Assembly (NCBI RefSeq): GCF_028583545.1 | Contig: NZ_CP087106.1 | Span: forward strand, 2,238,501-2,302,500 | Direction of reading: 5' to 3' | Length of the DNA: 64,000 nt | Origin: Methylobacterium sp. NMS14P | Lineage (GTDB): Bacteria; Pseudomonadota; Alphaproteobacteria; Rhizobiales; Beijerinckiaceae | In this document: piece by piece, positions 1-8,430 of the stretch | Layout of the letters: each line of letters begins with the position of its first letter | Numbering within the stretch: the first letter of the stretch is position 1 | Program-made: the position numbers and the translations under genes | Notes under the pieces: generated by a model | Seen by the model: the letters and a program-made list of their open reading frames with translations, nothing else | The model's database searches: none | What the model was told of the DNA's origin: nothing

Positions 1-184
1 GCGTGGCCCCGACGATCCGGCTGTCGTTGCCGCCCGCGACCGTGCCGGCGGTGGTGCCGACACCCGTGATCGTCTGCCCGCCTGCGCCGCCCAGAGTAAC
101 TGACGCGAAGATCGGCGAGGGGTAGGACTGCGCGCGAGCGAGCGTGGGGAGCGCCGCGATCAGCAGCGCGAGAATAAGGCGCAT
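1..184 (-). CDS. Tail-fibre-like protein with signal peptide (partial)
   Basis: Only the first 61 codons are in the window. The N-terminus reads as a Sec signal peptide: Arg at residue 2, a hydrophobic core LILALLIAALP and an ARA-type signal peptidase site near residue 18. After it comes a Gly/Thr-rich stretch ending in AGGNDSRIVGA, a motif common in phage tail fibre and spike proteins. The ATG at 184 follows the collagen-like gene by 10 nt on the same strand. A signal peptide on a virion protein is unexpected, so it may instead be an exported lysogeny or moron product that shares fibre repeats. Confidence 0.6.
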   Translation of the reverse strand, partial: MRLILALLIAALPTLARAQSYPSPIFASVTLGGAGGQTITGVGTTAGTVAGGNDSRIVGAT

Positions 185-194
185 GCGGTGATGC

Positions 195-506
195 CTAGGA
201 TCGTGCGAGGACGCCGCCGTTCCACCAGAGTTGCCCAGCGATGGCCGGGAGCGTGGTCGGGAGGCTGGCGAGCGCAGATGTGATGTTGGCGGCAGTGACC
301 GACGCATCGGAACCGTTGGCGCCGTTGGTGCCGTTTGTGCCGGGGGTGCCCTGCGGTCCAGCTTGCCCGGTGGGGCCCTGGGCGCCTGCAGGATAAGCGG
401 TCGCCGGCACGACGGCGCCAATGCCGCCCGCACCAGCCAAAGCCGATGAATTGCCGGCCAGGACCAGCTTCGGCCCTGGTGCGGCATTGACGAGCGCGAT
501 GCTCAT
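195..506 (-). CDS. Collagen-like small tail protein
   Basis: 103 aa. Residues about 40-66 form Gly-X-Y repeats (GAQGPTGQAGPQGTPGTNG), which build collagen-like triple helices in many phage fibres, followed by a short C-terminal region with LWWNGG. The start codon overlaps the stop of the upstream gene as ATGA, so the two are translationally coupled. It is probably a trimeric fibre component or adhesin tip. The product family is inferred from the repeat alone. Confidence 0.6.
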   Translation of the reverse strand: MSIALVNAAPGPKLVLAGNSSALAGAGGIGAVVPATAYPAGAQGPTGQAGPQGTPGTNGTNGANGSDASVTAANITSALASLPTTLPAIAGQLWWNGGVLARS

Positions 507-1108
507 CGCGTCACACCCTGCCTGACGATGAGAGAAGCCGGGCCGTTGGTCTGGAACAAGTTGATCGTGCGCCCGTCCGCGGTGGCGACGATGTCGGTCG
601 TATAGGTTCCGACCGTAAGGCCATTCAGACTTGATGGCGGCACGTTGAATGCGAGCTGTCCATTCGTGCCACCGTTGACCATCGTGGCAGCGGCTGTCGA
701 GATGTCGAGCCCAAGCACAGGCGAGTCAGCGGTAAGCCGGACCTGAAGATCAAACGCGATGCCCGTGAGGTCGAGCGGCATGGGCTGGAAGGCCAAGTTG
801 GCAGCCGCATCCGTCACTGTTGCGGCAGCACTGAGCGTGATGCTGGTCGTGCTCGGGACCGCGGCGATAATCGTGCCTGCCGGGATGCCGAAGCCAGTCA
901 CGAGCTGACCCGGCACGATAGCCGCCACCGTTGCAGCCGGGAGCCCCGCTACCGTGGCCGACCCAGACGTGAGCGCGCCGCTCGCCGATTGGAAAGCGGG
1001 CGAGCCCGGCGCCGAGAACATGATCGTGTCGTACCAGCCCGCGCCCTTGACGACGGAAAAGACGCTTTGCGTTCCGTCGAACTGCGGGAGGTTGAGGATC
1101 TGAGTCAC
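503..1108 (-). CDS. Phage tail-associated protein, unknown
   Basis: 201 aa, acidic, rich in Ala, Thr, Ser and Gly, with an Ig-like or beta-sandwich look. A repeated small-residue central stretch (about residues 45-105) contains SGSATVAG and STTSITLSAAAT. I recognise no catalytic motif. It lies between fibre genes and overlaps the next gene by ATGA, so it is most likely a virion-surface or fibre accessory protein. Confidence 0.55.
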   Translation of the reverse strand: MTQILNLPQFDGTQSVFSVVKGAGWYDTIMFSAPGSPAFQSASGALTSGSATVAGLPAATVAAIVPGQLVTGFGIPAGTIIAAVPSTTSITLSAAATVTDAAANLAFQPMPLDLTGIAFDLQVRLTADSPVLGLDISTAAATMVNGGTNGQLAFNVPPSSLNGLTVGTYTTDIVATADGRTINLFQTNGPASLIVRQGVTR

Positions 1109-1117
1109 GGGCGTAGA

Positions 1118-1588
1118 TCAGGCCGCGAGCGCGTTGGCGCGGACCAGGATCTTGTCGACCGTCGCGTCGTCGTACTTTCGGGCCGCGACCATGGCCTGCA
1201 CGAGCGGGTCAGTGCGCACGATGCTGACGGCGAGATCCCAGTCTTCCTGAAGATCGGCATCGGAGGCGATGGCCTCTTTCACGGCTGGCCACTCGGGCTT
1301 GGGGAACACCGCGTCGGGCCCGGTCTCGGCGAGTGCGCGCTTGAGCCCGAGCTTGGAGCAGCGATCCGGCACGGGCTCGGTCGGCGGCACGATGATCGGC
1401 GCCGAGAACTTCTTCCCCTTCAGAGCCCAGCCCTGCTGCACCTCGGGGCCGCACGCGACGAACTGGCTTCCGATCTCCTCGCCGAAGACCTCAATGGGGG
1501 TCGGCTGTGGATTCGGCATGGGAGCATCCGGCTCGTGCGGCCAAAGCTCGGCAACGGTGCTGTCAACGACGCGGGCGTAGATCTGCAC
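1118..1588 (-). CDS. Phage tail-fibre-region protein (possible assembly factor)
   Basis: 156 aa from a GTG at 1588. That start is preferred because it follows the upstream stop at 1602 and has an AAGGAA ribosome site about 8 nt upstream; the longer ATG at 1705 would overlap the previous gene by about 100 nt. The N-terminal half is Pro-rich (PMPNPQPTPIEV) and the C-terminal half is helical and charged (KEAIASDADLQEDWDL). The position just after fibre genes fits a fibre assembly chaperone, but I recognise no family. Confidence 0.55.
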   Translation of the reverse strand: MQIYARVVDSTVAELWPHEPDAPMPNPQPTPIEVFGEEIGSQFVACGPEVQQGWALKGKKFSAPIIVPPTEPVPDRCSKLGLKRALAETGPDAVFPKPEWPAVKEAIASDADLQEDWDLAVSIVRTDPLVQAMVAARKYDDATVDKILVRANALAA

Positions 1589-1601
1589 GAGCGGAGTTCC
1601 T

Positions 1602-2306
1602 TTATAGATCTTGGCTGAGATAGAGCCAATCAATCCACATGGCGCTGTTTGAAAAGCGCCCGTTAAGTGGGAAATTGTAGATGTTCCACTCCCAAGCCAT
1701 CCCATCCAGTGGGATCTTTGAGGAGTCGGTTATCGTCGCGACCAAGGCGTCATTTATATACGCCTCGACGGTCGGCGTTCCATCGCAATAATTTGTCTGG
1801 ACACGAAGGATAAGCCACTCGCCGGGCTGATGCGTAACGCCGGTGTCGATAAAGGAGTGTTGTCCGTTGAGGCACGCCGCGATCCGCCAAGTAGTCGCGA
1901 CATCGCGGGAGTCATAGTAAAATTCGCAGAAATTCTGCGGGTCATTGTATCCGACGAACCCCACTGAGGTTTGCAGATACGTGTTGGTCCCATAAACTAC
2001 GCGGGACTCCCCGACCGCGTTTCTCTTCACGGTCCAGTTGCGGGCATCCTGCGGAGCAGACCATGACGATGAGCCGGACGCCTCGCCGAACCGAAGGTAG
2101 CAATTCGCCTGGATTGCCGTGCCCGTCTGAAGGGTAACGCGCCCCCCAATGGAGTTCGGATCGCTCTGGCTGCTGCCTTGGCAGAGCTTGACGACCGGAT
2201 TTTTGGTTGCGTCCTGCGACGTTGCCCCAAGCACGATCCGATATCGCGGATCCAGCACCAGCCCAAGAAAATGGTCCTCCCATTTCGGGCGCGAAGCGAG
2301 CGGCAC
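1602..2306 (-). CDS. Lectin-like (ConA-type fold) tail protein
   Basis: 234 aa from a GTG at 2306, placed 1 nt after the upstream stop with a GGAG ribosome site 10 nt upstream. The open frame extends further but overlaps the fibre gene. The aromatic, beta-rich sequence (CEFYYDSRDVATTWRIAAC, GEWLILRVQTNYCDG) resembles the concanavalin/laminin-G-like sandwich domains that phages use for carbohydrate binding. It follows the main fibre gene and probably helps recognise the host surface. The fold is my inference from composition and strand pattern. Confidence 0.55.
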   Translation of the reverse strand: MPLASRPKWEDHFLGLVLDPRYRIVLGATSQDATKNPVVKLCQGSSQSDPNSIGGRVTLQTGTAIQANCYLRFGEASGSSSWSAPQDARNWTVKRNAVGESRVVYGTNTYLQTSVGFVGYNDPQNFCEFYYDSRDVATTWRIAACLNGQHSFIDTGVTHQPGEWLILRVQTNYCDGTPTVEAYINDALVATITDSSKIPLDGMAWEWNIYNFPLNGRFSNSAMWIDWLYLSQDL

Positions 2307-2307
2307 C

Positions 2308-3558
2308 TTAGAAGATCTCCGTGATCTGGATGAGACCGAGCCCACCGAGGCCGCCAGTCTGGGGCGACGCGGTATTTGGAGGCGAGCAGCCGCCTGTGCC
2401 GCCCGCGCCGTAGCCGTTACCCTGCGTGCCGGAGTGCGCGACCGAATACGGAAGGTCTGAGCTTCCAAGCTGCGAAGGACCGGCTGCGCCAACACTGGCG
2501 ACCGTGTTGATGTACAAGCCAGTCGAAGAACCGCCGCCGGGGCGGTTGAGGATATTGCCGCCGGACGCCGCGCCGCCCGCGTTCGTCGCGGTCACAGTGT
2601 AGGAGCCGGTCGGGACCGAGCCGCCCGCAAAGCCTCCCTGCCCCCCCGTGGCCGTCGCAACGCCACCGAAGGAAGTCGTGCCCCCGTTTCCGCCTGCGCC
2701 GCCGCCAGCGGCGCCCGCCGTGCCCGCCGCTCCGACCGTGTACGAGGCCGTGTACGTAGCGGCATTCGCGATGACCACGTAATGCTCGAAATACGCACCA
2801 CCGCCGCCGGAGCAGCCTACGGACATGAAGCCGGATGCGGTGCTGGTACTGCCCGCGCCGCCGCCGCCCGGGGCCTGACCGCGGACGTAAATTGCCCGCA
2901 CCTTCGCGCTCGACGGAACGTAGGTGTAGGTGCCAGCGGTCGTCACGGCTGCCAGCGGGTTCTGGATGCCGATTTGATTGCTGGCGATGATGGCGAGCAG
3001 GTCGGACGTGACCATCCCAGCCAGCACCCATTGGCCGAGCGCTACATCGAAAAGAAGGTGAGCGAACTGGCCTGCGAGCAGATCGCCCGAGACGAGCGGA
3101 GCGCCGGACCGTTTGACCACGCCGCGCGTGCCGAGGCTGTTTAGCGCGAGATTGACCGGTCCAGTGTTCGTGTTGGCAAGCTTGACGAAGATACCGCGGT
3201 AGCTGGTCAGCGTCGGCGGGGCGGGGTCGAGAATGACCGTGATGACGTTGGGCGTGCTGGACTGGTCCACCGCGAAGGCTACGCCCGCTAGCATGGCGGC
3301 CATCGACATGCGCAGGTTGGCCTTGAAGCCGAGCATGTTGCCGTCGTCGGCGGCGTCGATCAGGCCATGATCAACGATGATCTGGCCGAGGGCGCTGGCG
3401 GGAACGGTCGCCTGCCGCCATGCCTTCGACATCAGGCCAGACGGCACGATGCCTTTCTGGATGCCGGTCTGCTGCTGGCTAGACCCGTTGTAGGTCGCGT
3501 CAGACCAGACATTGGCGCCTGCGGCAATTGCGAACGGCAAGTAGGAGTTCGTGGGCAT
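2308..3558 (-). CDS. Tail fibre / receptor-binding protein with Gly-rich tip
   Basis: 416 aa. The N-terminal 200 residues contain typical fibre segments (SYLPFAIAAGANVWSD; DPAPPTLTSYRGIFVKLANT; TGPVNLALN). The C-terminal 190 residues are glycine-rich, with several polyglycine runs (GGGGAG, GGGAGGNGG, GGTGG) separated by short variable loops. This layout resembles polyglycine-sandwich adhesins at T-even and S16-type fibre tips. It is the best candidate for host-range determinant in this phage. Confidence 0.75.
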   Translation of the reverse strand: MPTNSYLPFAIAAGANVWSDATYNGSSQQQTGIQKGIVPSGLMSKAWRQATVPASALGQIIVDHGLIDAADDGNMLGFKANLRMSMAAMLAGVAFAVDQSSTPNVITVILDPAPPTLTSYRGIFVKLANTNTGPVNLALNSLGTRGVVKRSGAPLVSGDLLAGQFAHLLFDVALGQWVLAGMVTSDLLAIIASNQIGIQNPLAAVTTAGTYTYVPSSAKVRAIYVRGQAPGGGGAGSTSTASGFMSVGCSGGGGAYFEHYVVIANAATYTASYTVGAAGTAGAAGGGAGGNGGTTSFGGVATATGGQGGFAGGSVPTGSYTVTATNAGGAASGGNILNRPGGGSSTGLYINTVASVGAAGPSQLGSSDLPYSVAHSGTQGNGYGAGGTGGCSPPNTASPQTGGLGGLGLIQITEIF

Positions 3559-3634
3559 GCGGGATCCCGTGCAGGCAACAGCGACCGCTCGGGCGAGCCC
3601 GGCGGTGCGAGAGCGGTGTCAGCGAGAGGAGAGG

Positions 3635-4438
3635 CTAAGCGGCGAGGCTCGCCACGTAGGCGGGGGAGCCGTCAGCGGCGCCGATGTCGGCGCCGGAAAC
3701 GTAGGCGTTGTCCATGTCGGCCCCGAACAGCGGGGCCCCATCCACAGTGGTGACGAGCGTCTGCACGTCGGCACCCATCGGCTTCACGGGCAGGATCCCG
3801 GCGGTGAGGATCGCGAGGTCCGCCGGGGCTGGGATCTTGCCCGCAAAGGCGACGAGCCACTGCATCGCGAACGAGGCAACGGCAGTGCCGGTTGCACCGC
3901 CTGGATACGCCACGCCGACGTCGGCTCCCGCCATGGCGTCGTCGGCGGCAAAGAACAGGGCCGGGCTCGCGCTGCCGCTCTTGTCGTCGATGAAGACGAG
4001 GGTCGCAGAGTCGTCGAAGTAGGTCGTCAGGATCGCCTGAAGGCCTGCCGCGGTCCCATCCCACCGGTTCGCCAGCACCTTGGCGCGCAGGAGCTTCCGG
4101 TAATACGGATCCGGCAGGTAGGAGGTGCTGTAGCCGCTGCCGTAGGGCTGGGCGGCATAGCCCTCATCTGCTCCGAGGCCCGCGATGTCGGCCGAGAAGT
4201 ACAGGCTCGGCAGCGTGATCGGCACGCCGCGGCTCTGACCGACCCACTCGCCTGTCTTATCAAGCTGATCGCCGACCGCAACGTCGAGGTCGAACAGCCC
4301 CGGCATGCTGGCGATCGCAGCCTGCGCATCGGCGTAGGGCAGAGCATCGGCACGCACGGTCGCAAGGAACCGAGCCTTGATTGGCTTGGCCTGCCATGGC
4401 GTGACGAGCCCCGCGTAGTCGTCGACGGTCTTCGTCAT
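3635..4438 (-). CDS. DUF2612 baseplate protein (gpI-like position)
   Basis: 267 aa. The central segment with PDPYYRKLLRAKVLANRWDGT is the hallmark of the DUF2612 phage family. It lies directly after the J-type baseplate gene and before the fibre, the place of P2 gpI or the Mu gp48 fibre connector. It overlaps the J gene by ATGA. The C-terminal 60 residues repeat Gly-Ala-Asp motifs (FGADMDNAYVSGADIGAADG), probably a fibre-attachment beta structure. Confidence 0.8.
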   Translation of the reverse strand: MTKTVDDYAGLVTPWQAKPIKARFLATVRADALPYADAQAAIASMPGLFDLDVAVGDQLDKTGEWVGQSRGVPITLPSLYFSADIAGLGADEGYAAQPYGSGYSTSYLPDPYYRKLLRAKVLANRWDGTAAGLQAILTTYFDDSATLVFIDDKSGSASPALFFAADDAMAGADVGVAYPGGATGTAVASFAMQWLVAFAGKIPAPADLAILTAGILPVKPMGADVQTLVTTVDGAPLFGADMDNAYVSGADIGAADGSPAYVASLAA

Positions 4439-5631
4439 GACGCGTAGCTGATCGAGATGTTGCCTGGGGCGCAGATGGCTGCTTCATTGAAGGCGAGCAC
4501 GGCATCCTGCCCCGTCGGCGCGACGCCATCGCGAGCGACCGTCAGCGAATTGGCGATGATCTCGAAGGTGGCGCCCGTCGGCTGATCGGACAGATCCGCC
4601 GGGACGTAGGCGCGGGAGAGCATGACGCCGTTGCCGATGCCGAGACCGTTGGTCCAGTCGGACAACGCCTGCTGGATCTGCGCCTCCACGGACGACGTGT
4701 ACCCGAACAGAGGCCGCACCTTGAGCGCGTAGGTGATCGGCACCTGGGTGGGGCGAAAGAATGCGATGGTGCGGGTGATTCCGACATCGTCGGTCACCGG
4801 CACGACCGTGGACCCCCAGGTTCCGGCTGCACCCTTCTTCAGAGCAATCACGCTGGCGATGGTCGCCGCATCCCCCCCGTCGATGACGAGTGCGATGCCC
4901 TTGCCAGGGATGCCGTTCGCGTCGGGCTGATTGGTGTCGTTCTCATAGGCGCGCAGTCGCGTCACGCCCGACACAGCTCTGAGCGCGCCCACGAGGCCGC
5001 CGAGGATGCTGAGCGACGGCAGCGCTACCGAGACGGCTTGCCGCCGTCGCAACTGGCTGTCGGTCTCGACCGGCTGCCCAGGCGCGGCAGCGGAGGGGTT
5101 GGTGGCCGACTGCCAGCCGCGCTGCACGTTCCCGAGCGCACCCTCGCCGTTGGCCGTGTCGACCGCACCCGCAGCCAGGGCGACGGCGCCGAGGACTTGG
5201 CATGTACCGGTGACGAGGATTTGGCCGGCCGCTGGGATCAGGAAATCGGGCAGCGACCACACGTTGCCTGATGGGTCCGTGACCGTGCCGCCCGAGACCG
5301 CCGTGCCAGCCTGACCGACCTGAAGGAAGTCGCAGGTCGAGTTGGTCGCAACCTTGCGGGCGAGGCCATTGATCTTGACCAGCGACGACAGGCCAGCGCC
5401 GCGCGCGCCCGATGGCGAGTAGTGGCTGTAGGTGTCCAGGGCGACGCCACTGACGTCGAAAATGCCCTGCGCGTTGAACACCTCGATCTGGCCGTCCTGG
5501 CAGTCCTCGCCGAGGTAGAGGTCCTGGCCGTAGATCGCGCGCGTCCCGGACTGCCGGTAGTCGAGGCAGTACGAGAACGCCGGGCGTGCGAAGCCCGCGG
5601 CGGTGATCGTCCCGACCGGCGTGGTGCCCAT
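4435..5631 (-). CDS. Baseplate wedge protein J-like
   Basis: 398 aa from the ATG at 5631, 1 nt after the upstream stop. It matches the baseplate J/Mu gp47 family: an N-terminal beta domain, a central insertion with QPVETDSQLRRRQ, then RLRAYENDT and GKGIALVIDGG before the C-terminal domain with PITYALKVRPLFGY. J proteins form the baseplate ring that triggers sheath contraction. Length and position between the gp46-like and DUF2612 genes are as expected. Confidence 0.88.
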   Translation of the reverse strand: MGTTPVGTITAAGFARPAFSYCLDYRQSGTRAIYGQDLYLGEDCQDGQIEVFNAQGIFDVSGVALDTYSHYSPSGARGAGLSSLVKINGLARKVATNSTCDFLQVGQAGTAVSGGTVTDPSGNVWSLPDFLIPAAGQILVTGTCQVLGAVALAAGAVDTANGEGALGNVQRGWQSATNPSAAAPGQPVETDSQLRRRQAVSVALPSLSILGGLVGALRAVSGVTRLRAYENDTNQPDANGIPGKGIALVIDGGDAATIASVIALKKGAAGTWGSTVVPVTDDVGITRTIAFFRPTQVPITYALKVRPLFGYTSSVEAQIQQALSDWTNGLGIGNGVMLSRAYVPADLSDQPTGATFEIIANSLTVARDGVAPTGQDAVLAFNEAAICAPGNISISYAS

Positions 5632-5632
5632 G

Positions 5633-6034
5633 TCAGCGGTCCTGCTCGACGGGGAGGCGCACGGTCGCGCCGGCGGTCTGCCGGTTTGATGCGCCGAAGA
5701 TCGTGGCGACCTCGGCGGTCGGCGTGAACGTCCGGGTGTTCCGATCCGTGGTGCTGCTGTAGGCGACGAGGCCGGACACACCCGGGGTCTCGAGGATCCG
5801 CGCCTGCATGACGAGATCGCGCACCGATTCCGTCCGGTAGCCCAGCACGTCGGTCTCGTAGGGCGTGCCCGAGGTCCGATCCAGGTACCACTGACCGGTC
5901 CAGAGGTTCAGGCGGCTCTCGCAGATCTGGGCGACGGCCTCGGGCGAGTTGCGCAGGAAGGCGGCCTGATTGCCGCCAAAGACGCGATCGCCGTTCGCAT
6001 CGACCTTGCGGACGCGAAGGGAGATGGTTGCCAT
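5633..6034 (-). CDS. Baseplate wedge protein, gp46/gp25-like
   Basis: 133 aa. The sequence RLNLWTGQWYLDRTSGTPY is typical of Mu gp46/W-type baseplate proteins (gp25-like lysozyme fold). It lies between the spike/V and J genes, the conserved order of contractile baseplate cassettes. Its product would help tie the sheath base to the wedge. Confidence 0.8.
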   Translation of the reverse strand: MATISLRVRKVDANGDRVFGGNQAAFLRNSPEAVAQICESRLNLWTGQWYLDRTSGTPYETDVLGYRTESVRDLVMQARILETPGVSGLVAYSSTTDRNTRTFTPTAEVATIFGASNRQTAGATVRLPVEQDR

Positions 6035-6042
6035 GCTGCCTC

Positions 6043-7290
6043 CTATCCTTCCGACAGGTGCAGGGACTTCACGACACCCTGCACAAGGCGCTGCTGTGGG
6101 CCGAGGAAGTTGAGCCCGGGCCCGGCCTGAGTGGTCAGCGACTGCAGCTGCGAGTTCAGGTTGAGCAGCGTCCCGACTACCGGATTCGCCTGCGTCAGCT
6201 GGGCGATCTGATCCTGGATCGGCTTCAGCGCCGCGGCGGTGACGTCCGGCGCCGCTCCGCGGGTCAGGATGGCGTCGGCCTGTCGTTGCAGGTCATCGAC
6301 CGTCGCGAGGACGGGGTTGTTGGCGACGAGGTTGGCGATCTGCGCCTGGACATTGGCAATTAGCCCCTCGACGCTGCCCGATAACAGGCTCGCGAGGCCG
6401 GCGAGGTTCGGCGACAGGAATTTGGCGAGCGCCTGCTGCATCTGCTGCTGCAGGTAGGACTGCGCCTTCCCCTCGATGGCGGTCGCGGCCATCATCAGCC
6501 CCGACGGATCCTGGTTCAGGATCGACGCCACCGCCGCCACCGCGGGGATCTGGGTCTGCACGATCGCCCGAAACTGCGAGGTGACGTCGAAGAGGCCGGC
6601 CACGTGCTGCTCGGTCTGCGCCACCCGGGCGGCGAGCCCCTTGAGCTGCTCATTCAGGTCTCGGTCGGTCGTGTTCGCCGTGTTGACCGGCGCGCCCGGC
6701 AACGTCATGCCGGCCTTCAGCGTCACCGTCTTCGAGACCATCTCCAGGGCGCCGGAGATGGCGTTCACGTCGAGGGTCTGCTTGCCGCCGTTGACCGTCA
6801 CCTTCACCCCGTTCTTAGGGTGCGAGATGGTGCGGTGCTTGCCGTCGTCGCTGCGCGTCTCGGCCGCCTCGGTGTTGTAGTCCTTCAGGTCCCGTGGCTT
6901 CGAGCGGATCCCTGAGACGTAGATCGCGTCGGACAGATCGTGGCTGCGCGCATCGACCTGCGCTTGCGTGCCGCCCTGTTCCCGCCAGTTCCAGAACGAG
7001 CGCGAAGTCATGATGACCATGCCCTCGTCGTCCCTCTTGATCGGGTGCGTTCCAGTGACGCCGCCGCCGCTCATGAACCGGTTGAGCCCCTCCATCACGG
7101 GGTACGGCACCTCCTTCGTGGTCCCGTCGGGCATGATCTGCCGGCGCGTGATAGTCGGCTGAACCGAGGTCGTCTTGCCGTCGCCATCCTTCATCACGCG
7201 GACGGGGAGCGCGATGTGGAGACCGCTGAGCACGGCCTCCTTGATGACCCGCATCTCCTCTTCGCGGTCGAACAGCTGATCGGCATCCAT
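6043..7290 (-). CDS. Baseplate spike / gpV-like protein
   Basis: 415 aa from the ATG at 7290, just after the upstream stop at 7307. The N-terminal 100 residues look like the Gp138/gpV OB-fold (SGLHIALPVRVMKDGDGKT). A beta segment with KNGVKVTVNGGK follows. The C-terminal 180 residues are a long Gln/Ala/Leu-rich helical region (LQRQADAILTRG, LNLNSQLQSLTTQAG), unusual for a short spike and probably a coiled coil. The protein would cap the tail tube and pierce the outer membrane. Confidence 0.75.
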   Translation of the reverse strand: MDADQLFDREEEMRVIKEAVLSGLHIALPVRVMKDGDGKTTSVQPTITRRQIMPDGTTKEVPYPVMEGLNRFMSGGGVTGTHPIKRDDEGMVIMTSRSFWNWREQGGTQAQVDARSHDLSDAIYVSGIRSKPRDLKDYNTEAAETRSDDGKHRTISHPKNGVKVTVNGGKQTLDVNAISGALEMVSKTVTLKAGMTLPGAPVNTANTTDRDLNEQLKGLAARVAQTEQHVAGLFDVTSQFRAIVQTQIPAVAAVASILNQDPSGLMMAATAIEGKAQSYLQQQMQQALAKFLSPNLAGLASLLSGSVEGLIANVQAQIANLVANNPVLATVDDLQRQADAILTRGAAPDVTAAALKPIQDQIAQLTQANPVVGTLLNLNSQLQSLTTQAGPGLNFLGPQQRLVQGVVKSLHLSEG

Positions 7291-7306
7291 GCGCGCGTCG
7301 CGTCCG

Positions 7307-7645
7307 TCAGGCGTCGGGGATGAAGTAGAGCCGGCTGCTGGTGCCGAGCCCATCGTAGGTCGGATCCTCGCCGGTATCGCGATCGGAGAGGACGAGCAGC
7401 TTGCCGCCAATGCCGAGGTAGGCGAACTGGCCGATCACATCGACGCCCGTCAGAAGCGGCAGGCCGGCCAGCAGGGTCGACCCGTCGGCGAAGGCAGCCC
7501 CGTTCATCGTCGCGATGTCGATCGCGTAGAAGGGCGGGACCGCCACGTCGTTCCACATGATGCGGACGTTGTAGGGCACGCCCGCGAGGGTAACGGAGAA
7601 GATCTGTAGGCCCGGCTGGGTCGGGATCAGCTGCGCGGCGCTCAC
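7307..7645 (-). CDS. Baseplate plug-like protein (Pam3 gp18-like)
   Basis: 112 aa. IPTQPGLQIFSVTLAGVPY at the N-terminus and FPVRIMWND-like central strands match the small beta-barrel family described in minimal contractile tails (DUF6983, cyanophage Pam3 plug). The gene overlaps the Dit-like gene by ATGA and precedes the spike gene, the expected order. The assignment is by sequence memory and context. Confidence 0.6.
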   Translation of the reverse strand: MSAAQLIPTQPGLQIFSVTLAGVPYNVRIMWNDVAVPPFYAIDIATMNGAAFADGSTLLAGLPLLTGVDVIGQFAYLGIGGKLLVLSDRDTGEDPTYDGLGTSSRLYFIPDA

Positions 7646-8430
7646 GGGCCGCCCCCGAACATGTTGTACTGGTCCGGCCCGGCGCCCTGGAGGCCACCGA
7701 CAGGCGTGGGCGCGGTGACGCTCAGCTCGGGGAGCATGATCTCGGTCGCGGGGCTGAGCCCCGTCAGCTGCCCCATATCGACGGCGGTGGCCGCCGGCGG
7801 ATTGATGCCGCCAAGGCCGAAGCTGCCGTTGCCCACTGATCCACCATCTGGGCTGTAGGCGCCGGGGTTGAACGATCCAGCGAAGTTCTGCGCGCTGACG
7901 TCCTGCGTCTGGACCGCGCCGCGGTCCGCGACGCTGCCCGTGCTCTCCGGGTTGGCCTGGTTCGCGCTGTCCTGGGCCGGCTTTGCGGTGTTCGGGCGGG
8001 TCGACTGGGTCGAGGTCAGATTGATCTTACGCAGTGCCGCGATGACCATCAGCGAGTTCTCGCTGGCGCCATCGGTGATGACGTCGAGCGAGGCGAACAG
8101 CATCTGCTGGTAGAGGCGCTTGCCGGTGGCGACGTTGAACGGGCGCCGGGAGGCCTTCAGCGCCAGCAGCTGCTGATAGACGATCCGCACGTAGCCGGGG
8201 ATGCCGGCGGTGCTGTCTGACCATCCGACCCGCAGCACCAGTGTCGGGGGTCGCTCGTAGGTGTGATCCGTGATCGCCGCCCCAGTCTCGACGGGGAACT
8301 CGGTGATCACGGAGTCGTCCCGGTGCTGCTCCTCGACGATGACGTGCGGGACGTAGGGCCCGATGCTCCGGCCCGAAGACAGGAACAGAGCGCTGGCGAC
8401 CTGCGCAATGGCGCCGATGCCTGCGCTCAC
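7642..8430 (-). CDS. Dit-like distal tail / baseplate protein
   Basis: 262 aa. Residues 1-140 look like the Dit-like N-terminal domain (PYVPHVIVEEQHRDDSVITE, ending LMVIAALRKINLTSTQ). The C-terminal 110 residues are low-complexity Gly/Pro/Asn/Ser, probably a flexible linker. It lies between the tape measure block and the plug gene. Dit-like proteins form the ring joining tube end to baseplate. Confidence 0.7.
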   Translation of the reverse strand: MSAGIGAIAQVASALFLSSGRSIGPYVPHVIVEEQHRDDSVITEFPVETGAAITDHTYERPPTLVLRVGWSDSTAGIPGYVRIVYQQLLALKASRRPFNVATGKRLYQQMLFASLDVITDGASENSLMVIAALRKINLTSTQSTRPNTAKPAQDSANQANPESTGSVADRGAVQTQDVSAQNFAGSFNPGAYSPDGGSVGNGSFGLGGINPPAATAVDMGQLTGLSPATEIMLPELSVTAPTPVGGLQGAGPDQYNMFGGGP

